Positions 1-5,682 of a stretch of DNA of 7,230 bases are shown here, piece after piece (position 1 is the stretch's first letter; each line of letters begins with the position of its first letter). Location: assembly GCA_030604795.1 (NCBI GenBank), contig JAUVVE010000037.1, positions 1-7,230 of the forward strand, in the 5' to 3' direction. The notes under the pieces are model-generated. The model was not told the DNA's origin. It searched no databases and saw only the letters and a list, made by a program, of their open reading frames with translations. The stretch is from Dehalococcoidia bacterium. Its GTDB lineage: Bacteria; Chloroflexota; Dehalococcoidia; GIF9; UBA5629. A program made the position numbers and the translations under genes.

Positions 1-98
1 CCAACTTTGGGCATCAGGCTAGGGTCAGGGTCAAGCCCAACACATAGCAGGCTGCTGTTTCGACGGCCAGCCGCCACAAGCTTATCGGTGAATTCCAT
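1..98 (-). CDS. pyrF: Orotidine 5'-phosphate decarboxylase, N-terminal fragment
   Basis: This is the start of a minus-strand gene whose remainder lies beyond the left window edge; 32 complete codons are visible. The ATG is the complement of 96-98. Residues 16-30 read SLLCVGLDPDPSLMP, preceded by FTDKLVAAGRRN. This matches the first beta strand of the bacterial type 2 orotidine 5'-phosphate decarboxylase family, where the Asp of the LDP motif contacts the substrate ribose. The enzyme makes UMP from OMP in the last step of pyrimidine synthesis in the cytoplasm. The reading frame stays open upstream of the ATG, but a promoter-like sequence sits there (137-142 and 114-119), so the ATG at 98 is the most sensible start. 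Only a weak GAG-type ribosome site precedes it. The identification rests on a short segment. Confidence 0.75.
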   Translation of the reverse strand, partial: MEFTDKLVAAGRRNSSLLCVGLDPDPSLMPKV

Positions 99-113
99 CT
101 CTAGCTCGACTGA

Positions 114-142
114 ATTATAGCTTAAGAAGGTAAAGCTTCCAA
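114..142 (-). promoter_or_regulatory. Sigma-70-type promoter of the pyrF-like gene
   Basis: On the minus strand a perfect TATAAT (complement of 114-119) lies 17 bases downstream of TTGGAA (complement of 137-142, four of six consensus bases). The predicted transcription start is near 107, giving a leader of only about 9 bases before the ATG at 98. This is a consensus match only. Confidence 0.6.
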
Positions 143-151
143 GCCCCCCTT

Positions 152-212
152 GTGTAGCGTGGTGCGACGTCTTAGCGTCAGCTTGGGCGAGGCTTCAGCC
201 TCGCACTACACG
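152..212. repeat. Composite imperfect palindromic repeat (two units)
   Basis: A perfect stem GCGAGGC / GCCTCGC (187-193 and 198-204) closes a TTCA loop. Read on the minus strand, this unit begins TGTAG (complement of 206-210). To its left, a second, degraded unit begins TGTAG at 153-157 and contains a short GACG / CGTC stem (166-169 and 176-179) around a TCTTAG loop. The outer bases GTGTAG (152-157) and CTACAC (206-211) are also inverted repeats of each other. No coding potential is apparent. It looks like a pair of eroded members of a dispersed intergenic palindrome family, related in design to the unit at 230-259. Confidence 0.6.
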
Positions 213-229
213 TTCCTGTTTATCAAAAA

Positions 230-259
230 TGTAGGGACACACCTTGAGGTGTGTCCCTA
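230..259. repeat. Perfect 12-bp inverted repeat, dispersed palindrome unit
   Basis: TAGGGACACACC (232-243) and GGTGTGTCCCTA (248-259) are perfect reverse complements around a TTGA loop. Like the neighbouring units, it begins TGTAG (230-234). On the plus strand it is followed by AAAAGC and so has no T-tract. On the minus strand it is followed by ACATTTTTG, which resembles a terminator tail, but no minus-strand gene lies upstream to be terminated. A repeat unit is therefore the better call, with incidental terminator function possible. It is certain to be a strong hairpin; its membership in a repeat family is inferred. Confidence 0.75.
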
Positions 260-373
260 AAAGCACCCCCGGACAGGTCCGAAGATCTGCCCCCACTTGC
301 ATCTTCCAAGGTCACCCACCGGAGCTCGGCGCGGCAAGGCTGTAGGCTGCGCTACGCGCTGTCATTTGCCTGG
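260..373. other. Intergenic stretch upstream of folC, no gene seen
   Basis: With the repeats and promoters on either side, this completes the gene-free region between the divergent pyrF and folC genes. It holds a small perfect GGAC-AG-GTCC palindrome (271-280) and a short GTAG / CTAC inverted pair near 343-355. Neither is long enough to name. Reading frames through here are short and match no recognised family. No riboswitch or leader-peptide structure was recognised. Confidence 0.5.
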
Positions 374-382
374 TGCTATAAT
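374..382 (+). promoter_or_regulatory. Extended -10 promoter of folC
   Basis: A perfect TATAAT at 377-382 is preceded by TGC, which makes an extended -10 element (TGnTATAAT). No convincing -35 is present at normal spacing, which is common for extended -10 promoters. Transcription would begin near 389, about 4 bases before the preferred ATG at 393. That gives a nearly leaderless mRNA and argues against starts at or upstream of 381. It is a consensus match only. Confidence 0.5.
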
Positions 383-392
383 GGAAGCTCAA

Positions 393-1772
393 ATGAATTA
401 CCGCCAGGCCGAAGACTACATCTTGAGTTTTACCGACTACGAGAAGATCCCCGGCATTGCCTATACCTCTGCAAATTATGACCTCAGGCGGATGGAGAAG
501 CTGCTGCGGCCGTTAGGCAACCCACACCTCCGAACCCGGACGGTGCACATAGCCGGCACCAAGGGGAAGGGCAGCACAGCCGCTATGGTCGCCCAGGTGC
601 TCATCGCCGGTGGCTACAACACGGGACTATTTACTTCCCCCCACCTACATACCCTGAGAGAACGCATCAGGGTTAGCAACAGTCTGATCTCCGAGGCTGA
701 ATTCGCCGCCTTGGTAGCAGAGCTCAAGCCAATTGTCGAGACGGTCAACCGGGAGGCCGCTTATGGCCAGCTGACCACCTTCGAGATACTGGCGGCCATC
801 GTCTTTAGCCATTTTAGCAGGAGCCACGTTGATTTTCAGGTGCTTGAAGTAGGCTTGGGAGGCAGGCTTGATGCCACCAATGTGGCGAAAGCCGAGGTCT
901 GTGTTATCACTTCCGTCAGCCTTGACCACACTGAGATTCTAGGCGATAGCGTTGCCAAGATAGCCGCCGAGAAGGCAGGCATAATCAAGCCAGGATGCAT
1001 AGTGGTGAGCTCGCCGCAAGCAAAGGAGGCAACCGCAGTAATTGAGGAAGTTTGCCGTCAGCAACAAGCAAACCTAATTCAAGTCGGCAGAGATGTCACC
1101 TGGCAGAGGACAGGCGGCAACCTGTATCAGCAGTCAGTAATCGTTCACGGCCGAACTGGCAAATATAGCCTGACTGTTCCTCTGCTCGGCGACTACCAAC
1201 TGGAGAATGCAGCCACGGCGGTGGCAGCTTTGGAAGCCCTGGCTTGGGTCGGAACCAGCATTTCCGCCCAGGACATGGCCCAAGGATTCAGCCAGGTGAG
1301 TTGGCCAGGCAGGCTTCAGATCTTGTGCCGTGAGCCCACGGTGGTAGTTGACGGGGCTCATAATGCGTATTCCATGAGGAAGGTCATTGAAGCCGTAAAG
1401 ACGTACTTTGACTACGATGAGTGTTTTGTTATCTTCGGAACTTCCTGTGATAAAGACGTTCCCGGGATGGCGCGGGAACTGAAGTCTTTCGCCGATAACA
1501 TCATGATTACCAGTTCTTCTCATCCCAGGGCGGCGTCTACCTCGGCACTAGCTGAGGAGTTTGCCAAGCTGGAGATAGAGGCAAAAGTGGCCGAGAACGT
1601 CCCTGCGGCATTATCTCAGGCCCTAGCTCTAGCAAGAAAGAGGGACCTTATCCTAGTTACGGGGTCACTTTTCGTTGTCGCCGAAGCAACGGATTACAGC
1701 AGTCGCCAACCTGCCACCCCAGCCTCCCCACCTCGGCAACAAGGCACGCAAGACACGGATAAGCAAAGCTAG
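393..1772 (+). CDS. folC: Folylpolyglutamate synthase / dihydrofolate synthase
   Basis: The product (459 aa from ATG 393) adds glutamate to folates using ATP, and in bifunctional forms also makes dihydrofolate from dihydropteroate; it is cytoplasmic. Visible Mur-ligase-family motifs are the P-loop GTKGKGST (55-62), SPHL (82-85), EVGLGGRLDATN (152-163), SVSLDHTEILGDS (174-186), AEKAGIIKP (192-200), the hinge WPGRLQ (304-309), DGAHN (320-324) and VTGSLF (422-427). The LTTFE segment (127-131) is typical of FolC. ATG 393 is chosen because the protein family starts near MNYxxA, GGAAG lies 5 bases upstream, and a TATAAT covers 377-382. ATG 381 (463 aa) is the alternative; a TTG at 297 adds only unconserved residues. 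The last roughly 27 residues are a Pro/Gln/Ser-rich tail beyond the usual family end. The stop overlaps that of the convergent SWIM gene. Whether it has both activities cannot be told from sequence alone. Confidence 0.95.
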   Translation: MNYRQAEDYILSFTDYEKIPGIAYTSANYDLRRMEKLLRPLGNPHLRTRTVHIAGTKGKGSTAAMVAQVLIAGGYNTGLFTSPHLHTLRERIRVSNSLISEAEFAALVAELKPIVETVNREAAYGQLTTFEILAAIVFSHFSRSHVDFQVLEVGLGGRLDATNVAKAEVCVITSVSLDHTEILGDSVAKIAAEKAGIIKPGCIVVSSPQAKEATAVIEEVCRQQQANLIQVGRDVTWQRTGGNLYQQSVIVHGRTGKYSLTVPLLGDYQLENAATAVAALEALAWVGTSISAQDMAQGFSQVSWPGRLQILCREPTVVVDGAHNAYSMRKVIEAVKTYFDYDECFVIFGTSCDKDVPGMARELKSFADNIMITSSSHPRAASTSALAEEFAKLEIEAKVAENVPAALSQALALARKRDLILVTGSLFVVAEATDYSSRQPATPASPPRQQGTQDTDKQS

Positions 1773-2035
1773 CCAGGGACATCAGCACCAGTCGAAGCAG
1801 CAGCTTCTTCAGGCAGCATTTCGGCAAGAAGTCGCTGCAATGCCATAGTATGGCTACAGAGTCCCCATTGAGAAAAGAAGTGGCAGGTGCAACGCCATTT
1901 GCCATCCTTGTAGCTGACAGCATAGCGGCTATGCTCACCCCAAAAGTCAGCGGCAAACTCCAACAGGGTAACACGGTCGGGCTCTTGAGCATAGCGTTTG
2001 GCTTTTTCAACCTTGCCAATCATGCTGGACTGCAC
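1769..2035 (-). CDS. Small stand-alone SWIM zinc-finger protein
   Basis: This 88-aa protein is essentially one SWIM domain. The ligand pattern is C49-x-C51-x8-C60-x-H62 within WRCTCHFFSQWGLCSH. It is preceded by a basic helix-like stretch (IGKVEKAKRYAQEPDRV) and a short strand region (RYAVSYKDGKW) and followed by a helix (TMALQRLLAEML). SWIM domains bind zinc and are thought to contact DNA or protein; this protein has no attached enzyme domain, so its role is unknown. The start is a GTG (complement of 2033-2035) with GGAGG (complement of 2044-2048) 8 bases upstream. An ATG at 2021-2023 (84 aa) also begins the conserved-looking part but has no ribosome site at proper spacing. A GTG at 2050 would place the ribosome site inside the gene. 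It converges on folC and shares the CTAG at 1769-1772 for its TAG stop. Confidence 0.85.
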   Translation of the reverse strand: MQSSMIGKVEKAKRYAQEPDRVTLLEFAADFWGEHSRYAVSYKDGKWRCTCHFFSQWGLCSHTMALQRLLAEMLPEEAAASTGADVPG

Positions 2036-2055
2036 TAGCAACACCTCCACAAATA

Positions 2056-2084
2056 AGTATATAACGGAGCCCTGAAAAAGTCTA
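2056..2084 (-). promoter_or_regulatory. Promoter of the SWIM gene
   Basis: On the minus strand TAGACT (complement of 2079-2084) lies 17 bases upstream of TATACT (complement of 2056-2061). These match the consensus at four and five of six positions. The predicted start near 2049 gives a leader of about 14 bases that begins right at the GGAGG ribosome site, which fits the GTG start at 2035 well. Confidence 0.5.
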
Positions 2085-2099
2085 TGTGACCACTTCGCC

Positions 2100-2128
2100 T
2101 TGCCTTTGCTCTAGGGTGGGACTAAAAT
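2100..2128 (+). promoter_or_regulatory. Promoter of tldD and probably the whole operon
   Basis: TTGCCT (2100-2105, four of six consensus bases) and TAAAAT (2123-2128, five of six) are separated by exactly 17 bases. Predicted transcription start is near 2135, only about 3 bases before the TTG start codon at 2138. It is back-to-back with the SWIM promoter and does not overlap it. Confidence 0.5.
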
Positions 2129-2137
2129 AGAAGAACT

Positions 2138-3511
2138 TTGCAGAGCAGGAAGATACGGGACAAGATTGCTAACGCTCTGAAAGGACATGACGCCGATTAT
2201 GTCGAGATTCGGCTAGAGGAGAGCGAGGTAACTGGAATTGTCTACCGTGGCGGAAGACTGGAGGAGGTAGGCAGAACGTCCAGCCTTGGTGGTAACGTCA
2301 GGGCTTTGGTCAAAGGCGGATGGGGCTTCGTTAGCTTCAACCACGTCGAGGAACTCCGGCACCACGCAGAGCTGGCCGTAAAGCAGGCGCGGCTGGTTGG
2401 CAAAGAAGACACCAAGTTCAGCCGAACAGAGCCGGTGGCTGAAATAGTGGCTGCCGAAACCAGAAAGGACCCAACCGCAGTTCCGCTGGCCTCGAAAAAG
2501 CAGTTGCTCGATGAGTACAACGCCATCATTCTGAGCACACCCAAGATCCAAACGTCAAACATCAGCTATCATGACAGCCAGAAGAAGGTTGCGCTGGCCA
2601 CTTCTGAAGGCACCTACATAGAGCAGAGCAGAGTTGACCTTAACCTTCGTCTGTCGGCTATAGCCAGTGGCGATGACACGGTCCAGCAGGCCAGCATAAG
2701 TATGGGCAGCAGAGGCGATTTCGCTGCCATAGAGACTCTGCATGACCAGGTGAAAGAGATAGCCCGGCGCGCGGTCAGGCTTCTTGCAGCGCCCCAAGCT
2801 AGAGGAGGCGAGTATACCGTTGTCCTGAACCCAATCCTGGCCGGAGTATTCGCTCATGAGGCCTTCGGGCATCTATCCGAAGCCGACCATGTTTATGAAA
2901 ACAGGCGGCTACAAGACTTGATGGTCCTGGGCCGAAGATTCGGCCGCAAACATCTCAATATCGTTGATGGAGCTGCCGTCCCCGGGCTGCGCGGTAGCTA
3001 CAAGTATGATGATGAAGGCACTCCAGGAACAATGACATATCTTATCCGGGAAGGTGTCCTCGAAAGCAGACTCCACTCCCGAGAAACAGCAGCCAAGATG
3101 AGAGAGAAGCCTACAGGCAACGCACGTGCTCTCAATTACCGCTTCTCTCCTATAGTGCGGATGACCAACACTTTCATTGAACCTGGGGCGACATCTTTTG
3201 AAGATATGCTCAGCGACATCAAGGAAGGTATCTATGCCAAGGACTGGTACGGAGGCACAACCAGCCTCGAGATGTTCACCTTCTCCGCCGGTGAAGCTTA
3301 CATGATTCGCAATGGAAAAGTAGCTGAACTGCTTCGGCCAGTAGTTCTGACCGGCAACGTCTTTACCACGTTGCGCAATATCGATGCCATTGGCAACGAC
3401 CTGGAGATGAATCAGGGTGGGGGTTGCGGCAAAGGCGGACAGGCGCCATTGCCCGTTTCCAATGGCAGTCCGCATATAAGAATCCGCCGTTGCCTGGTTG
3501 GGGGTGGTTAA
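2138..3511 (+). CDS. tldD: TldD metallopeptidase subunit
   Basis: The 457-aa product belongs to the TldD/PmbA family (U62 peptidases). TldD is the zinc-bearing catalytic half of the TldD/TldE complex, which in E. coli matures microcin B17 and degrades peptides such as unfolded CcdA in the cytoplasm. The metal motif HEAFGH (HExxxH) is at 240-245, and the C-terminal Cys ligand is C430 in GGGCGKGGQ. The protein ends in the family-typical LVGGG. Length is close to the usual 460-480 aa. The start is a TTG: an in-frame TAA at 2123-2125 blocks extension, no in-frame ATG follows nearby, and the family N-terminus aligns here. Only a weak GAAGAA precedes it, and the promoter prediction puts the mRNA end just upstream. 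tldE starts at the very next base. Confidence 0.95.
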   Translation: MQSRKIRDKIANALKGHDADYVEIRLEESEVTGIVYRGGRLEEVGRTSSLGGNVRALVKGGWGFVSFNHVEELRHHAELAVKQARLVGKEDTKFSRTEPVAEIVAAETRKDPTAVPLASKKQLLDEYNAIILSTPKIQTSNISYHDSQKKVALATSEGTYIEQSRVDLNLRLSAIASGDDTVQQASISMGSRGDFAAIETLHDQVKEIARRAVRLLAAPQARGGEYTVVLNPILAGVFAHEAFGHLSEADHVYENRRLQDLMVLGRRFGRKHLNIVDGAAVPGLRGSYKYDDEGTPGTMTYLIREGVLESRLHSRETAAKMREKPTGNARALNYRFSPIVRMTNTFIEPGATSFEDMLSDIKEGIYAKDWYGGTTSLEMFTFSAGEAYMIRNGKVAELLRPVVLTGNVFTTLRNIDAIGNDLEMNQGGGCGKGGQAPLPVSNGSPHIRIRRCLVGGG

Positions 3512-4816
3512 GTGGACGAGATCCTATCACGAGCCAAGAAGGTAGCTGGCCAGGCCGAGGTGTTTCAAGTCTCCTCCAAGAGAACTCCAGTTAATTTTGA
3601 AGCCAATCGGTTGAAACAAATCCAGACCAAAGAAAGCAGCAGTACCGTCCTGAGGCTCATTAAAGACGGCAGGATTGGCTTTGCTCAAGTTAATGGCTTT
3701 GTCCATCCCGAAGCGCTGGTTAATATAGCACTGGAGACCTGTCAATTTGGTATGCTTGCCAAATTCGATTTTCCAGGCCCAAGAGCTTATCCCCATATAG
3801 ACATTTTCGATGCACAGACAGAAGAGGTGACAATCGACGACATGGTCGAGCTTGGACAGCAACTTATAGCTGCCGTGAGGCAACACACACCTGATATTGT
3901 ATGCGAGGCAACGGTGTCTAAAGGTATCGCGTCAGTCCGCATGATGAACTCTGAAGGGGGCAAAGCCAGCTATAGCAAGAGCTTCTTCGACATAGGCCTC
4001 GAAGGTGTCCTCGTTCAAGACCAAGATATGCTCTTCGTTGGTGATAGCCAGAGCTCATGCCATCCCGTCCACGATTTCAAGGCCGTAGCTGAAGAGGTAA
4101 CTAACCAGCTAGAACTGGCCAAGAGGAACGTGAGCGTATCGACCAAACAGATGCCAGTCATCTTCACGCCACGGGGTGTGGCCAGCTCGCTAATAGCTCC
4201 GCTGGTGGCAGCTTTCAATGGCAAATTAGTGCTTGACGGAGCTTCACCGCTCAAGGATAAACGGGGGGAGCAGTTTTTCGACAAAAGGTTCTGCCTATGG
4301 GATGATGCTACCCTGCCTTACCAGGTAGCCAGTTGCCCGTGTGACGATGAGGGGATGCCAAGCCAGCGCACGACTCTCGTCGACCACGGGGTGGTATCAC
4401 AGTTCCTCTACGACCTGCAGACGGCAGCTCTGGCCAATACCCAAAGCACCGGAAACGGCAGCCGCCGCGGTGGCTTGCCCACGCCATCCCCGAGCTCCAT
4501 AGTCATAGGCGAAGGCGACGTTTACTTCTGGGACATGGTAAGAGATATGAGACAAGGCTTGGTCATAGACCAGTTGATGGGTGCCGAACAGGGCAACATC
4601 TTGAATGGCGACTTCAGCGGTAACGTTCTGCTAGGCTACAAGGTGGAAAGAGGAGAAATAACAGGCAGAGTAAAGAATACCATCGTTGCTGGGAATGTGT
4701 ACGAGGTCTTGAGCCAGCTTGAGGCAGTAGGGCAGGAGGCAAGGTGGGTTGGTGGTCTTCTATTGACTCCCTGCCTCTACTGCCCCAGTCTGTCAGTAGC
4801 CACGAGGTCAGGATAG
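3512..4816 (+). CDS. pmbA: TldE/PmbA, non-catalytic partner of TldD
   Basis: The 434-aa product is the second subunit of the TldD/TldE peptidase. It follows the same two-domain plan as TldD. Where TldD has HExxxH, this protein reads RGVASSLIAPLVAAF (about 221-235, after MPVIFTP at 214-220), so the metal ligands are absent as expected for TldE. The C-terminus has the family-typical NTIVAGNVYEVL and a TPCLYCPSLSVA ending. The GTG start directly follows the tldD stop (TAA 3509-3511). The G-rich GGTGG at 3503-3507 can act as ribosome site, so translation is probably coupled, matching a complex that needs both subunits. Two cysteines near the end (TPCLYCPS) are unexplained. No in-frame ATG lies near the beginning, which supports the GTG. 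Confidence 0.93.
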   Translation: MDEILSRAKKVAGQAEVFQVSSKRTPVNFEANRLKQIQTKESSSTVLRLIKDGRIGFAQVNGFVHPEALVNIALETCQFGMLAKFDFPGPRAYPHIDIFDAQTEEVTIDDMVELGQQLIAAVRQHTPDIVCEATVSKGIASVRMMNSEGGKASYSKSFFDIGLEGVLVQDQDMLFVGDSQSSCHPVHDFKAVAEEVTNQLELAKRNVSVSTKQMPVIFTPRGVASSLIAPLVAAFNGKLVLDGASPLKDKRGEQFFDKRFCLWDDATLPYQVASCPCDDEGMPSQRTTLVDHGVVSQFLYDLQTAALANTQSTGNGSRRGGLPTPSPSSIVIGEGDVYFWDMVRDMRQGLVIDQLMGAEQGNILNGDFSGNVLLGYKVERGEITGRVKNTIVAGNVYEVLSQLEAVGQEARWVGGLLLTPCLYCPSLSVATRSG

Positions 4817-4872
4817 GTTTGGAATGTAGCGGCACCTCAGGATGGTAGCGAGGAACGGTTGGGACAAGCGAT
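4817..4872 (+). other. 56-base spacer within the operon
   Basis: This is the only real gap among the five plus-strand genes. It contains no hairpin followed by a T-run and no good pair of -35 and -10 hexamers, so read-through from tldE into the PAC2 gene is likely. A weak GGGA (4861-4864) lies upstream of the next ATG. Confidence 0.4.
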
Positions 4873-5682
4873 ATGAAGGACTCAGTCAGGCTCTATAAGG
4901 AACCACATTCCAAGGCATGTGACCTGATCGCCGCATGGCCTGGGATCGGAAACGTGGCCCTGATAGTTGCCGGGTATCTCAAGGACAAGTTGAATGCTGA
5001 AGAAATCGGGGAAGTTGAACCCTTCGATTTCTTTGACCCCATTGGCGTTATGGTCAAAGACAATGTGGTGGAAGCCCCTCAGTTCCCAGAAAGTAAGTTT
5101 TATTACTGGCGCAACCCCATTTCGGACAGGGATATAGTCTTGTTCATTGGCAATGAGCAACCGAGTTTCAAAGGCTATGAGCTGGCCAATTGTATTCTGA
5201 ACGTCAGCCACAAATTGAGGGTCAAAAGGGTATATACCTGCGCCGCCGCTATTGCCCGAATTCACCACACCGAACAACCAAGAGTCTGGGGGGCAACCAC
5301 AAATCAAGGACTTATACATGAGCTAAAGAAATACGACGTCGTTCTTCGCGGCGATATTCAAATTGCTGGGCTTAATGGCCTATTCTTGGGAGTAGCCAAA
5401 GAGAGAGGCATCGACGGTATTTGCCTGTTAGGTGAGGTGCCCGCCTATACCACTCGAATACCCAGCCCAAAGGCCGCATTGGCCATACTCCGAATCCTGA
5501 CCGAAATCCTCGGCATAGACGTCAGCTTGACCGACCTGGCCAAACTGGCTAAGGAGTCAGAGGAGGAGATGAAGAAACTGGCCGCTGATGCCATGGGCGA
5601 GTTCATCGACCGGTACACTAGGCCCGTGTGGCCGCCGGAGGCAGAGGAGGACGAGGAGGACGACGACGAGGACGAAGAATAG
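4873..5682 (+). CDS. PAC2-family protein (proteasome-assembly-chaperone-like)
   Basis: The 269-aa product shows PAC2-family hallmarks. Near the N-terminus is AAWPGIGNVALIVAGYL (20-36), resembling the family's G-x-G-N-V segment. In the middle is VKRVYTCAAAIARIHHTE (117-134), and at 165-192 is the conserved AGLNGLFLG ... GICLLGEVPAY region. PAC2 proteins resemble eukaryotic and archaeal proteasome assembly chaperones; in bacteria without a proteasome their role is not known. No catalytic residues can be assigned. The protein ends in a 14-residue acidic tail (256-269, only E, D and one A), unusual in composition and coded by a GAG/GAC-rich stretch. The ATG at 4873 has only a weak ribosome site. 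It follows tldE by 56 bases and abuts the HEAT gene, which suggests a shared process with the TldD/E peptidase. Confidence 0.85.
   Translation: MKDSVRLYKEPHSKACDLIAAWPGIGNVALIVAGYLKDKLNAEEIGEVEPFDFFDPIGVMVKDNVVEAPQFPESKFYYWRNPISDRDIVLFIGNEQPSFKGYELANCILNVSHKLRVKRVYTCAAAIARIHHTEQPRVWGATTNQGLIHELKKYDVVLRGDIQIAGLNGLFLGVAKERGIDGICLLGEVPAYTTRIPSPKAALAILRILTEILGIDVSLTDLAKLAKESEEEMKKLAADAMGEFIDRYTRPVWPPEAEEDEEDDDEDEE

Noticed and set aside
230..270. Rho-independent terminator
   Set aside because: The hairpin is strong, but on the plus strand no T-run follows and no plus-strand gene precedes it. On the minus strand a T-run exists but there is no gene to terminate, so a repeat unit fits better.
297..392. 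Upstream extension of FolC to a TTG at 297, giving 491 aa
   Set aside because: The added residues match nothing in the family, and a TATAAT promoter element lies inside the extension. A ribosome site and family start point favour 393.
251..481. 76-aa open frame overlapping the folC start
   Set aside because: It begins inside the palindromic repeat, runs into folC in another frame and resembles no family.
1850..2038. 62-aa plus-strand open frame opposite the SWIM gene
   Set aside because: It is the antisense shadow of the SWIM coding region, where CxCxnCxH conservation clearly assigns the minus strand.
2036..2137. Precursor peptide for TldD/E processing near tldD
   Set aside because: No short frame with a leader-like sequence and core peptide was seen in this spacer or in 4817-4872.
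2909..3475. 188-aa minus-strand open frame inside tldD
   Set aside because: It lies wholly antisense to a well-supported gene, has the composition of a shadow frame and no recognisable motif.
4614..4835. Minus-strand open frame over the tldE 3' end and spacer
   Set aside because: Low-complexity Leu/Ser/Pro composition, no ribosome site worth noting, and antisense to conserved tldE codons.
5638..5679. Tandem repeat or assembly artefact in the GAG/GAC-rich stretch
   Set aside because: The frame stays open, codons vary between GAG, GAA and GAC, and acidic tails are common in proteins; there is no exact repeat period.
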